Assembly (NCBI GenBank): GCA_021795795.1
Contig: JAJYPA010000339.1
Coordinates: forward strand, 1 to 8,649
Length of the DNA: 8,649 nt
Direction: 5' to 3'
Source: Pseudomonadota bacterium
Lineage (GTDB): Bacteria; Pseudomonadota; Gammaproteobacteria; Halothiobacillales; Halothiobacillaceae
Below are positions 1-7,327 of the stretch, piece by piece; within the stretch, counting starts at the first letter, position 1, and every line of letters starts with the position of its first letter. Made by a program: the position numbers and the translations under genes. Under the pieces are notes generated by a model. It did no database searches and was not told the DNA's origin. It saw nothing but the letters and a program-made list of their open reading frames with translations.

Positions 1-554
1 ATGCGAAACTGCACATGGCAGTCGGGGCGGTGGAGCGCGCGTTTGTCGCCCAACTCGGGCCCTCGGATCTCGCCCTGTTGCCGGTGGCGGTGCGGGCACT
101 GGTCGCGGCCCTCTTGCCGCAGGCCCGTGGTGACGACAAAACGACCCATCAACGGCTGATCGACCTGGCGAATCTGGCCTATGACCATGCCGATCTGCGC
201 GGCGTCGTCCGGATGCAGGCGGTGGTATGGACGCCAACCCCGGCGGAGCGACAGATCTGGGATAGCCTGGTGGTCCGGCATCGATTCGCGCGCTGCCGGT
301 TCCTGGCCTTGTTCGAGGCGGCAGGGGAGCGCGCGCTGCTGCCATCGGCGCATCTGCTCTGGCTCAAGGCCGTGGACCGTCCCCTGTGGTATGCCGTCAA
401 CAGCCTGGGCCGGGGCCATCGCTGCCATGTGGAAGGCGCGGGCATTCTCGCGCATTACCGCGCGGAATGCGCGGCGGGGGTACCCTTGCTGAACCCGCAG
501 GTCGACGATGCCGTCCATGGGTTAAGGATGGCCTTGCAGGAAGTGCGCGAGTGA
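1..554 (+). CDS. dotM: DotM/IcmP-like (IncI TrbA-like) type IVB secretion/conjugation protein, 3' part
   Basis: The reading frame is open to the left edge (first full codon at 3) and ends with TGA at 552-554, so only the C-terminal ~183 residues are present; the ATG at 15 is probably internal. The key match is the stretch around LLWLKAVDRPLWYAVNSLGR followed by HVEGAGILAHYRAE, which resembles the conserved C-terminal core of DotM/IcmP, called TrbA on IncI plasmids. DotM is an inner-membrane component of the type IVB coupling complex; its N-terminal membrane segments would lie outside the window. The stop overlaps the GTG start of the dotL-like gene (GTGA, 551-554), and DotM-DotL adjacency is typical of type IVB systems. 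The upstream half of this fragment is less recognisable. Family assignment is fairly sure; the distinction between a conjugative and an effector-secreting system rests on context only. Confidence 0.85.
   Translation, partial: AKLHMAVGAVERAFVAQLGPSDLALLPVAVRALVAALLPQARGDDKTTHQRLIDLANLAYDHADLRGVVRMQAVVWTPTPAERQIWDSLVVRHRFARCRFLALFEAAGERALLPSAHLLWLKAVDRPLWYAVNSLGRGHRCHVEGAGILAHYRAECAAGVPLLNPQVDDAVHGLRMALQEVRE
538..543 (+). promoter_or_regulatory. Shine-Dalgarno site for dotL
   Basis: AGGAAG sits 7 nt before GTG 551, inside the last codons of dotM. It decides the start of dotL in favour of 551 over upstream in-frame starts that would overlap dotM by more than 150 bases, and it fits translational coupling. 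Confidence 0.65.
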
Positions 555-2707
555 GCACCACTCCGCATCTGGAGACGCGTCAGGTCGCCGTCGACATCCG
601 CCGCAACGGGGACCGGCTCCGCGATTTTCTCGTCCATCACGGCGGCAGTCTGATCCTGCTGATGCTGGCGGTGGCCTGTGCCAGCCCCATCGGCGATGGC
701 TGGGCGGATCTGATCTTCCCAGTGGGCGTGCTGTTCTTTCTGATGGCCCGGTATCACGTCCATCGCGCCGGCTGGCCGCTACGGGCTCCATTCTTCGCTC
801 ATTGCCTAGATCCCAAGGATCTGGACCCCTATGGCAATCCGAAAGAGGCCGCGGGCATCTACTATGCCGGCCAGGCGCGGGACGGATCCGGCGGGGTGTG
901 GCTGACGGATCCCGATCTGCGCGCGCATCTCTATCCCGTGGGGGTTTCCGGCGCGGGCAAGACGCAGTTGTTCCATGGCATGCTCTTCAATGCCCTGATG
1001 CAGGGTTCGGCCGCCACGAACATCGACGGCAAGGGAGAACTGACCACCTGGGAGAAGGACTACGCCATCGTCCGTCGCTTCGGCCGGGAGGATGATCTCC
1101 TGCTGGTCTCCTATGCCACCGGCGGCAAGGACGTGTTCGAGAAAACGCCCCAGCGGCGGATGTCCAACACCGATAATGCCATGGCGCTGTGGGATTCTTC
1201 CTCGTTGACCGAGATGATGATGGCCCTGCAGGACCAGAACGAGGCCTCCGATCCCTACTGGATCGGGCGCTGCGAGAGTTTTATCCGCGCCATCATGCCG
1301 CCTTTGGTGTGGCGGCGGGAGGAGGGCATCGAGCCCCTGTCGCCCAAGGTAGTGCGCAAGTACCTGGACCTGACCACCCTCGAACAGCTGGCCCGCGACG
1401 CGCGCATGCCCCCGGACCTGATGGGCGGGGTGCTGACCTACCTCAGCACCTTGCCCGGCGGCTTCGATCCCCAGGCACCGGCCAAGGGGTCGGGCGATGC
1501 CGTGGATCCGGAAACGGCCCGCCAACAGCAGTTGCAGATGGCCTCCCGGGGTGAACAGCACAGCTATGTGGCCCAGCAACTGGTGAACAGCCTGGGTCTG
1601 CTCGCCGACCAGTACGGCTATATCTCAGCGACCCCCTATCCGGAAGTGGACTGGCTGGACGTGGCCGTGCACAGGCGCATCGTGGTGGTCATCCTCCCAG
1701 CCCTGGGCAAGTCCGAAAAGGGCGCGGAAAGCCTGGGTCGCATCGTCATCGCCAACCTCAAGGGCATGATGGCGCGTATTCTCGGGAGCAAGACCGAGCG
1801 CCGGGTGGGCGAGCATCCCGAGCCGCGCATCACCAGGGCCGACCATCCCTACTACATCATCGAGGATGAAAAGCCCGCCTACATGGTACCGGGAGAGGAT
1901 GTGATCTTTCAGGAGGCGCGGTCATTGGGATTCTGCATGGCGCCGGGAGCGCAGAGTCACAAGCACATGCAGGACAAGCTCAAGACCGTGGCTGATGCCA
2001 TCGCCGGGGCCGCGACCCGGACCAAGCTGTTTCTCGGTCTGGAGGACCCGGATACCCTGGATCTTGCGCGGCAACTCACGGGCGAGGTCTGGCGGGGCGT
2101 GCCGGGCGGGTATCAGCCGGGTGCCCTGCTGCAGCCAGTACAGGAAAACCGTACGACCTTGCAGAAAGACGCCTTTCTGGATCCCATGACCATGAAGGCG
2201 CAGCGAGATGGGCAGGCCCTGCTCGTAGCCACGATCCAGACGCAGCGCGGAGAGATCCAGCGTGGGGTCTGGATCAATACCTTCTACGTGCCGGACTTCG
2301 ATGTTCCAGCGATCCACCTGAACCATCTGATGCCGCTGCTTTCCATGGCGGATTACAGCCTGATCTCCGAGGGCGCACTAGCGCAAGACCACGAGGCGGC
2401 GCGCGCGCCCAAACCGGCGCGGTCGTCCCACGAATCGATCGCGAAGGCCGAGGGCAACGGAAGGAAGGCGTCCGACGAGGACATCCACCGGCAGTTGGCC
2501 TTGGAGTCATCCAGCCTGCGGGAACTAGGGCAATTGCTGGGAATGACGGCGGAGGCACTGGTGGAGGAGGATGCGTTGCTCGCCGCAATAGAGCGGGTCC
2601 TGAAGGAGAAACTGGCCGGCGCGCCGGTGCCCATGGACAACGAAGGTGAAGCGTTGCAGACTCAACTGCTGAGGGTTGCGCCGAAAGGTCTGCAGCGGCG
2701 GCAATGA
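551..2707 (+). CDS. dotL: DotL/IcmO-like (IncI TrbC-like) type IV coupling protein ATPase
   Basis: This encodes the membrane-bound ATPase that recruits substrate DNA or protein to the type IVB secretion channel. The frame is open upstream to 386, but GTG at 551 is the best start: it overlaps the dotM stop and has AGGAAG (538-543) 7 nt upstream. From GTG the protein is 718 aa, near the usual size of DotL/TrbC (roughly 750-780). Two hydrophobic segments lie at about residues 33-45 and 54-68. Walker A is GVSGAGKT (131-138). The Walker B-like strand is YYIIEDE (434-440), with E438/D439/E440 as acidic candidates. The C-terminal tail beyond about residue 620 is charged and rich in Ala and Glu, where DotL family members bind adaptors and differ most. 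Base composition is GC-rich, like the dotM fragment and unlike the genes downstream. Confidence 0.93.
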   Translation: MSTTPHLETRQVAVDIRRNGDRLRDFLVHHGGSLILLMLAVACASPIGDGWADLIFPVGVLFFLMARYHVHRAGWPLRAPFFAHCLDPKDLDPYGNPKEAAGIYYAGQARDGSGGVWLTDPDLRAHLYPVGVSGAGKTQLFHGMLFNALMQGSAATNIDGKGELTTWEKDYAIVRRFGREDDLLLVSYATGGKDVFEKTPQRRMSNTDNAMALWDSSSLTEMMMALQDQNEASDPYWIGRCESFIRAIMPPLVWRREEGIEPLSPKVVRKYLDLTTLEQLARDARMPPDLMGGVLTYLSTLPGGFDPQAPAKGSGDAVDPETARQQQLQMASRGEQHSYVAQQLVNSLGLLADQYGYISATPYPEVDWLDVAVHRRIVVVILPALGKSEKGAESLGRIVIANLKGMMARILGSKTERRVGEHPEPRITRADHPYYIIEDEKPAYMVPGEDVIFQEARSLGFCMAPGAQSHKHMQDKLKTVADAIAGAATRTKLFLGLEDPDTLDLARQLTGEVWRGVPGGYQPGALLQPVQENRTTLQKDAFLDPMTMKAQRDGQALLVATIQTQRGEIQRGVWINTFYVPDFDVPAIHLNHLMPLLSMADYSLISEGALAQDHEAARAPKPARSSHESIAKAEGNGRKASDEDIHRQLALESSSLRELGQLLGMTAEALVEEDALLAAIERVLKEKLAGAPVPMDNEGEALQTQLLRVAPKGLQRRQ

Positions 2708-2838
2708 AAGAAACGTCAATAAGGGGCGGTTTTTCGAGAACAACGCTTATGATCAAGGCGAGCCGGATTGATCAGGCATATAGAGGTGAATGGCTGCAAG
2801 CAGGCTGTAAGCGGACGCTGGCCTCAACCCCCGAGTAG
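2704..2838 (+). CDS. Possible 44-aa ORF overlapping the dotL stop
   Basis: An ATG at 2704 overlaps the dotL TGA (ATGA, 2704-2707) and opens a 44-codon frame ending in TAG at 2836-2838. The product starts MKETSIRGGF and is basic (many Lys/Arg), with no motif I recognise. The coupling-type overlap is what a real next gene in the transfer operon would show, but no good ribosome site precedes it (the nearest purine run is about 15 nt away) and the length is within chance. It may be the truncated head of the gene that once followed dotL, cut where the cargo joined. Confidence 0.2.
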   Translation: MKETSIRGGFSRTTLMIKASRIDQAYRGEWLQAGCKRTLASTPE

Positions 2839-2953
2839 TGGCAGGATGACAAAGTTGGCCGTGCTTCGGCCGCGATTTATCTCCAGACTTGAGCGATCCG
2901 ATCACGAGCCATGTGCATATCCATACCCATCAAACTGACTCTCGACAACTGCC
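2839..2953. other. Junction region between transfer genes and cargo island
   Basis: No gene is seen here. It holds one short GC-rich hairpin (2857-2871) and then an A/T-richer stretch leading to the first cargo gene. I looked for a convincing -35/-10 pair and found only weak ones (for example TTGAGC at 2889-2894 with no good -10 at proper spacing). I saw no obvious match between this stretch and 7988-8207 that would mark direct repeats of an insertion. Confidence 0.4.
2857..2871 (+). terminator. Weak hairpin after dotL, possible terminator
   Basis: GGCCG (2857-2861), a 5-nt loop, then CGGCC (2867-2871) form a perfect 5-bp GC stem, extendable by one G-T wobble. It lies where the transfer operon should end. 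No T-run follows directly (only gcgattta), so it is not a canonical intrinsic terminator. Confidence 0.25.
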
Positions 2954-4138
2954 TTGACTGATCCCACCCGTCCGCTCCTAGTCGTCTATGTGGCGTGGCA
3001 CCCGGGCTTTGCCGAGGGCGCCTGGATAGCAGAGGCATTGCGCAAGCATTTTCGACGCGAGCTATACGAGAACGTGGCTGGCGGCACGGGCCTAAGCGTG
3101 CTCTTCCGCTCAGTGTCACCATCGGGCACCAATGTACCGCTCCCGATAGACCTCAACGAAGCAGAAACAACAGCAGTCGTAGTGCTGGCTGATCCGCACA
3201 CGGCTAATGATGATGAGTGGCTGAGATACATTCATGCACTCGCTGAGCAAACGGAGGCAGCTGGGCTCGGTGCCCGTGTTTTCCCCGTCGCAATCGAACA
3301 GTCGGCACTGCTGGCACTCGATATTGCTGAACAGGCTCTCCGCTGGGATTATTGGGATGGTTCGACCGAGGAGCGGCAGCAGCAGCTTGTCGGGGAACTT
3401 GCCTACGAATTCAGCAGGATGCTGAGGCATTACCTTGAACATCTTAAGAGACCGGCCGAAGACGAAAATGCGCTCGAGGGTTATCTAAGGAAGGTTCAAG
3501 TATTCTTGAGCCACTCCAAGCATGACAACGATGGGGAAAAGATAGCTTGTGCTATCCGGGAGAGGCTCCAAGCCGGTCACGGCCTATCGAGCTTTTTTGA
3601 TGTCCACGACATTCCGGCAGGCCTCCGATTTAATAAAGTGCTGCTGCAGCAGGTTCGGGTCAGCGCCATGGTCGCGATTCACACCGACTCCTATTCGTCC
3701 AGAGAATGGTGTAGGCAAGAAGTGATTGAGGCTAAGCGGTGGAATGTGCCGTTTGTCGTCGCTAACAGCCTAAGTCAAATCGACGAGCGTGGTTTCCCTT
3801 ATATGGGAAACGTCCCGATCGTACGCCTGGATCCCAATGGCGTCGACCGCATCGATGTCGTCATCAGGCGTTTGCTTGACGAAGTCCTGAAGGACTTCCT
3901 CTGGCGCTGTAGGGTGGAACTTGCCACCCGAGAGGCAGACACGTCCATCATTTTCGTGCCCCGCCCGCCGGAGTTGATTACGCTAGCATCCCTTCCGCCC
4001 GCCGAGGCTGTCCCTTCGCCAATTATCGTCTATCCGGATCCTCCTCTTAGTGCAGAAGAGGAACGGCTGTTTGCTGAGATTGCTCCCCGAGTCCAATTGC
4101 GTAGCCTTACTGAATGGCTGGCCGGAGCGTTACGATGA
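2954..4138 (+). CDS. TIR-domain protein with a TIR-like N-terminal domain (394 aa)
   Basis: The C-terminal half holds a clear TIR domain: first strand VQVFLSHSKHDND (from residue 181), a BB-loop-like FDVHDIPAG (215-223), and the catalytic-glutamate region SREWCRQEV with E256 as the likely NADase glutamate. Residues about 6-160 (LLVVYVAWHPGFAEGAWIAE, then TTAVVVLADP) look like a second, degenerate TIR-like or flavodoxin-like fold without an obvious WxxE. TIR domains of this kind cleave NAD+ or make cyclic ADP-ribose signals in bacterial immunity. The start is TTG 2954: an in-frame stop at 2936-2938 leaves no better upstream start, and GTG 2990 would cut into the first strand. No clear Shine-Dalgarno precedes it. 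The stop overlaps the next gene's ATG (ATGA, 4135-4138), so the pair is probably coupled. Role as effector or signal maker is not settled by the sequence. Confidence 0.85.
   Translation: MTDPTRPLLVVYVAWHPGFAEGAWIAEALRKHFRRELYENVAGGTGLSVLFRSVSPSGTNVPLPIDLNEAETTAVVVLADPHTANDDEWLRYIHALAEQTEAAGLGARVFPVAIEQSALLALDIAEQALRWDYWDGSTEERQQQLVGELAYEFSRMLRHYLEHLKRPAEDENALEGYLRKVQVFLSHSKHDNDGEKIACAIRERLQAGHGLSSFFDVHDIPAGLRFNKVLLQQVRVSAMVAIHTDSYSSREWCRQEVIEAKRWNVPFVVANSLSQIDERGFPYMGNVPIVRLDPNGVDRIDVVIRRLLDEVLKDFLWRCRVELATREADTSIIFVPRPPELITLASLPPAEAVPSPIIVYPDPPLSAEEERLFAEIAPRVQLRSLTEWLAGALR
4124..4127 (+). promoter_or_regulatory. Shine-Dalgarno site for the SLOG-like gene
   Basis: GGAG lies 7 nt before ATG 4135 and inside the end of the TIR gene. 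It favours 4135 over the in-frame ATG at 4114, which would make a longer overlap. Confidence 0.55.
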
Positions 4139-4953
4139 GCTACAAAGAGGTCTTAGGACAGCACACGGTAGCAATATCAACGTCCGAGAGCCCGGATATG
4201 TTGACGCTTGGCATGAGCGACGAACATCTCAAGGACGCGATGGCCGAGATTGCTCGCCATCTTCTGGCTCTAGGGGCGCGACTCGTCTATGGCGGCGATT
4301 TGCGTTCTAATGGCTTTAGCGAACTGTTATTTGAATTGGTTGCTCGTCACCGGCGTGATGCTGATGCTGACGATCTGCGTGTGGGGGTAATCAACTATCT
4401 GGCGTGGCCCGTTCATATCCAGATGGCCGTCACGGACATTGAGCAGGCACATTCGGATCTAATCGGTACAGCCGAGCTAGTTTGTCTGGGACTTGATGGA
4501 TCTCGCCAAAGCTTGGATGCACGGCGCCAGCTCCCTCAGCAGCAGCCGACTGAAGCTGAATGGTGTGGTGGCCTGACGGCAATGCGAAGGGCAATGCTCG
4601 GCGAAACACAGGCGCGGGTCGTGCTCGGCGGCCGGGTTGAACAATACAAGGGCGTTATGCCAGGCATAGCAGAGGAATCGTTGCTATCGCTGCAAGCCCA
4701 TCAGCCGTTGTTTGTGATGGGCGGCTTCGGAGGGTGCGCGCGCGATATCGCGGAAGCTATGCACCTCGTGGAGCCCTGGACCACTCCGAGACTTGGATGG
4801 CCCGGTCACGACGCCTTTGGCGCATTCACAGCGGCGGATCTGAACAACGGACTGACGCTGGAGGAGAACGCGACTGTCGCCCGCACGCCCCACGTCGATC
4901 AAGCGATTACGCTCATCTTGCGTGGGTTGATGTCGGTCGGAGCACCGGGATAG
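4135..4953 (+). CDS. SLOG-like nucleotide-sensor domain protein (272 aa)
   Basis: I read this as a stand-alone protein of the SLOG (Smf/DprA-LOG) superfamily, Rossmann-like domains that bind nucleotide-derived ligands and are often paired with TIR or Sir2 in defence loci. Evidence: a strand followed by a glycine motif, RLVYGGDLRSNGFSELL (residues 49-65), and a second one, VVLGGRVEQYKGVMPG (162-177), then PLFVMGGFGGCARDIAEAM (191-209), which has the GG-x-GG shape of the LOG-type phosphate/ribose loop. It resembles the SLOG clusters described with TIR partners, but the exact subfamily is from memory. There is no Sir2, nuclease or membrane segment in the protein, unlike classical ThsA, so it could be the sensor partner of the overlapping TIR gene. 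Start ATG 4135 is supported by the ATGA overlap and GGAG. Confidence 0.75.
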   Translation: MSYKEVLGQHTVAISTSESPDMLTLGMSDEHLKDAMAEIARHLLALGARLVYGGDLRSNGFSELLFELVARHRRDADADDLRVGVINYLAWPVHIQMAVTDIEQAHSDLIGTAELVCLGLDGSRQSLDARRQLPQQQPTEAEWCGGLTAMRRAMLGETQARVVLGGRVEQYKGVMPGIAEESLLSLQAHQPLFVMGGFGGCARDIAEAMHLVEPWTTPRLGWPGHDAFGAFTAADLNNGLTLEENATVARTPHVDQAITLILRGLMSVGAPG

Positions 4954-5074
4954 CATTGGTCCCAATTTGGACGGCAAGACCTACTGGACCTACTCGATGT
5001 CGACTCTGCATGTTAGGCTTTCCTAAAAATAGCGTCCAACGAACATTCTAACGACACAAGGAAGGGGAGGTGGT
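4954..5074 (+). promoter_or_regulatory. 121-bp gap with possible promoter before the second TIR gene
   Basis: This is the largest gap between the six cargo genes and could hold a promoter for the downstream four. A weak candidate is TCGACT (5000-5005), 18 nt, then TAAAAA (5024-5029). It overlaps a small inverted repeat TTAGG-CTTT-CCTAA (5013-5026) that could be an operator or a chance hairpin. A purine-rich ribosome site (AAGGAAG and GGAGG, 5058-5070) precedes ATG 5075. The promoter call is weak; the ribosome site is good. Confidence 0.25.
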
Positions 5075-5548
5075 ATGGGTGAGCAGATAAAGAACGTTTT
5101 TATCAGTCACGTTCATGAGGATGACGCAGGTCTCGCCGACCTAAAGTCACTACTCTCCAAGAACGGGATGGCGATTAGGGATTCGTCTATCAATTCCTCA
5201 AATCCAAACAATGCGTCGGATCCAGATTACATAAAGAGTTCAATGCTTGCGCCCCAGATAAATTGGGCAGGTACTTTTTTAGTCTACGTTTCCCCAAAGA
5301 CGAAGGATAGCGATTGGGTAAACTGGGAGATCGAATATGCAGCAAAACAGGGAAAACGAATCGTCGGTGTCTGGGAGCACGGTGCCAAAGATTGTGAGTT
5401 ACCGTCCGCACTCAAGGAGTATGCAGATTCGATAGTTGGCTGGCATGGTAATTCAATAATCGATGCAATAGTTGGCGAGAGGGACACTTGGGAGAATCAG
5501 GATGGCAGCCCATGTGCGCCCGTGCCGCTTAAGCGGCATCCGTGCTGA
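5075..5548 (+). CDS. ThsB-like / DUF1863 (MTH538-type) TIR-like protein (157 aa)
   Basis: A single small TIR-like domain. It opens with NVFISHVHEDDAGLADLKSL (residues 7-26), has the long middle loop with NNASDPDYIKSSM typical of the MTH538 type, then TFLVYVSPKTKDSDWVNWEI, giving S73 and the likely catalytic E85, followed by EYAAKQGKRIVGVW. It ends in a short Arg...Cys tail (RHPC). Members of this family include ThsB of Thoeris, which on phage infection makes cyclic ADP-ribose-type signals from NAD+. The start ATG 5075 is well supported by a strong purine-rich ribosome site. The gene is set off from the SLOG gene by 121 bp but lies only 9 bp before the Nmad2 gene, so its operon partners may be the modification genes. 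A 60-base sample inside it (5161-5220) has 28 G/C, much lower than dotL. Confidence 0.88.
   Translation: MGEQIKNVFISHVHEDDAGLADLKSLLSKNGMAIRDSSINSSNPNNASDPDYIKSSMLAPQINWAGTFLVYVSPKTKDSDWVNWEIEYAAKQGKRIVGVWEHGAKDCELPSALKEYADSIVGWHGNSIIDAIVGERDTWENQDGSPCAPVPLKRHPC
5523..5538. repeat. 16-bp perfect palindrome at the 3' end of the TIR gene
   Basis: TGCCGCTTAAGCGGCA reads the same on both strands. As RNA it would form a 6-bp stem with a UUAA loop, ending 19 nt before the Nmad2 start codon. It encodes part of the PLKRH tail of the TIR protein. It could be a binding site, an RNA hairpin affecting Nmad2 expression, or chance. Confidence 0.45.
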
Positions 5549-5557
5549 ACCACAGAA

Positions 5558-6181
5558 ATGAGACTGCACTCTTATGTCGTCCGCTATGACAGCGGCTTCG
5601 CGCCAAACCCCTTCTACGGAAGGTGCACGCTCGCTACCTGTAAACCAGACATCAGACGATCGGCGGCCATAGGTGATTGGGTAGTAGGAAGCGGTAGCAA
5701 CGACCATTCGGTCAGACGTGGTGGACATCTGGTGTACGCTATGCGTGTCACCGAAACCTTGAGCTTCCGTGACTACGATACTGATCAGCGTTTCGACCAA
5801 AAGAAACCATATCGATACGGCAGCCGCAAACAGAGTTGCGGCGACAACATCTACTATCGAAACGCCTCCAACAACGGATGGAATCAGCGTGATTCCTTCC
5901 ACACCAAGCCAGATGGAACGCCTAACCCAGAGCACATCACACGCGACACGGGCGTCGATAGAGTGCTGGTGAGCGAGGACTTTGTTTATTTTGGTGGGTA
6001 CGGACCAAGATTTCCGAATGAACTACGTAATTTCGAAGGCCTCGACATTTGTAAGAGCGGCATTGGACGCACATGCTTTGAGCACTCAGAGTTAGTAGAC
6101 CTATTTGTGCGATGGATCAGATCGCTTGGTGTCAGTGGATATCAATCAGCGCCCTTCGAATGGAGAACATTACGTGGATAA
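5558..6181 (+). CDS. Nmad2 family protein (nucleotide modification associated domain 2)
   Basis: The N-terminus, RLHSYVVRYDSGFAPNPFYG then CTLATCKPDIRRSAAIGDWV (residues 2-42) and HLVYAMRVTE, matches my memory of the Nmad2 family, defined by genomic association with DNA-base modification and modified-nucleotide systems. The 207-aa length is about that of the family. Biochemical function is unproven; the fold has been proposed to act in modified-nucleotide recognition or processing. Visible features are an invariant-looking DSGFAPNPF turn, Cys23/Cys28, and a tyrosine/glycine-rich FVYFGGYGP stretch near residue 145. ATG 5558 lies 9 bp after the TIR stop with no strong Shine-Dalgarno (only agaa), which suggests coupling. 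It overlaps the start of the MazG-like gene downstream. No membrane segment or signal peptide is seen. Confidence 0.85.
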   Translation: MRLHSYVVRYDSGFAPNPFYGRCTLATCKPDIRRSAAIGDWVVGSGSNDHSVRRGGHLVYAMRVTETLSFRDYDTDQRFDQKKPYRYGSRKQSCGDNIYYRNASNNGWNQRDSFHTKPDGTPNPEHITRDTGVDRVLVSEDFVYFGGYGPRFPNELRNFEGLDICKSGIGRTCFEHSELVDLFVRWIRSLGVSGYQSAPFEWRTLRG

Positions 6182-7316
6182 ACAACCGGAGGACATCAAA
6201 GGGTCAATCATGCTTTCCGAATATGTAGAAGCGATCAGAGATACCGATGTTCTTCCGGAGAGCGATCACCGGACGGTACTGATGGGCCTGTATGGCGAAG
6301 TCGGCGGCATCATGTCTACGGCAAAGAAACATGTCCGCGAAGACAAGGCCTACCCTGGCTTCAAGCGAGCGGCCGAAGAGGAGTTCGGCGATACACTTTG
6401 GTATCTGGCGGCTTATTGCCGTCGACTGCAAATATCACTCGAATCCATTTTTAGCAAAGTCGCACAGGGAGCGCACTTTGTGGCAACTTGCGCGGCGAGT
6501 GATTTGACTTCTGACGCCATCGCCAAAATAGCCGTTCCCGCATCACCGATGCAGATCGACGATGCCCTATTCCGTTTGGGCAGCGCTGCAGCGGCGCTAC
6601 TCGATTCAAGCGACGATATCCTTGTCATTAGGGATCGTCTTGAGAGGTTTGCGCACTGTTATTGGGAGGCACTTCACGCGTCACACTTGAGTTTTGCCGA
6701 CATTGTTCGAATGAATATTGCCAAAACCCGAGGCGCATTCCTTGCACCCAACACAGCAGAACTTCCCTCGTTTGACGACCAGTTCGAGGAGGAGGAGAGA
6801 ATTCCATCTGAGTTTCGGATCAGAATAAATCAACGCCAAACTGGGCGAAGCTACTTGCGCTGGAATGACGTATTCATCGGCGATCCACTCACGGATAATA
6901 TCGCCGATCCAGACGGGTATCGATTTCATGATGTCTTTCATTTTTCTCACGCCGCGATACTTCACTGGTCTCCGGTATTTCGAGCCCTTATCAAACAGAA
7001 ACGAAAGAGCAAAGCGCGGTATGACGAAGCTGAGGACGGTGGTCGGGCAATTGTCGTCGAAGAAGGCCTAACTGCATGGATATTTTCGCGAGCCAAAGAA
7101 TTGAACTATTTCGAAGGGCAGAACCGGATATCCTTCGGTACGCTCAAGACTATTCAGGACTTCACGACCGGTTATGAAGTGTCCCAGTGCCCCCTGAAGC
7201 TCTGGGAGCGTGCCATTCTCGACGGCTACGGCGTCTTCCGCAAGGTGCGAGACGCGCAAGGTGGCTGGGTGGTAGGCGACCGCATGGCACGAACGATTCG
7301 ATATGAACCTCTTTGA
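6174..7316 (+). CDS. MazG-like NTP pyrophosphohydrolase with C-terminal extension (380 aa)
   Basis: Residues about 14-93 carry MazG-type signatures: GLYGEVGGIMS (38-48) with E42, and AEEEFGDTLWYLAAYC (67-82) with the metal-binding E70-x-x-D73. A second helical stretch (about 129-190) ends with SFADIVRMNIAKTRGAF, the usual tail of MazG-like domains, but lacks the acidic residues. MazG enzymes cut NTPs or dNTPs to the monophosphate and pyrophosphate, often removing abnormal nucleotides. Residues about 210-380 are an extra domain I cannot name; it contains RFHDVFHFSHA (250-260) and VVEEGLTAWIF (294-304). Start GTG 6174 overlaps the Nmad2 stop by 8 nt and has GGAG 8 nt upstream. ATG 6210 (368 aa, just before LSEYVEA) is a serious alternative. 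Context suggests it feeds or cleans a pool of modified nucleotides for the neighbouring Nmad2 and glycosylase. Confidence 0.87.
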   Translation: MDKQPEDIKGSIMLSEYVEAIRDTDVLPESDHRTVLMGLYGEVGGIMSTAKKHVREDKAYPGFKRAAEEEFGDTLWYLAAYCRRLQISLESIFSKVAQGAHFVATCAASDLTSDAIAKIAVPASPMQIDDALFRLGSAAAALLDSSDDILVIRDRLERFAHCYWEALHASHLSFADIVRMNIAKTRGAFLAPNTAELPSFDDQFEEEERIPSEFRIRINQRQTGRSYLRWNDVFIGDPLTDNIADPDGYRFHDVFHFSHAAILHWSPVFRALIKQKRKSKARYDEAEDGGRAIVVEEGLTAWIFSRAKELNYFEGQNRISFGTLKTIQDFTTGYEVSQCPLKLWERAILDGYGVFRKVRDAQGGWVVGDRMARTIRYEPL

Positions 7317-7327
7317 GCGATAACAAT

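Noticed and set aside
386..550. Upstream extension of the dotL frame
   Set aside because: It would overlap dotM by about 170 bases; its translation is Arg/Gly-rich and unlike DotL, while GTG 551 has a good ribosome site.
806..1579. 257-codon minus-strand ORF inside dotL
   Set aside because: It lies wholly opposite a well-supported ATPase gene in GC-rich DNA, where long shadow frames are common, and its translation has no recognisable motif.
2274..2756. 160-codon minus-strand ORF over the end of dotL
   Set aside because: Shadow frame of dotL; Pro/Arg-rich translation with no motif.
5453..5935. 160-codon minus-strand ORF opposite the TIR/Nmad2 boundary, with a hydrophobic stretch
   Set aside because: It covers two well-supported + strand genes; the hydrophobic run is the complement of their codons and has no family match I know.
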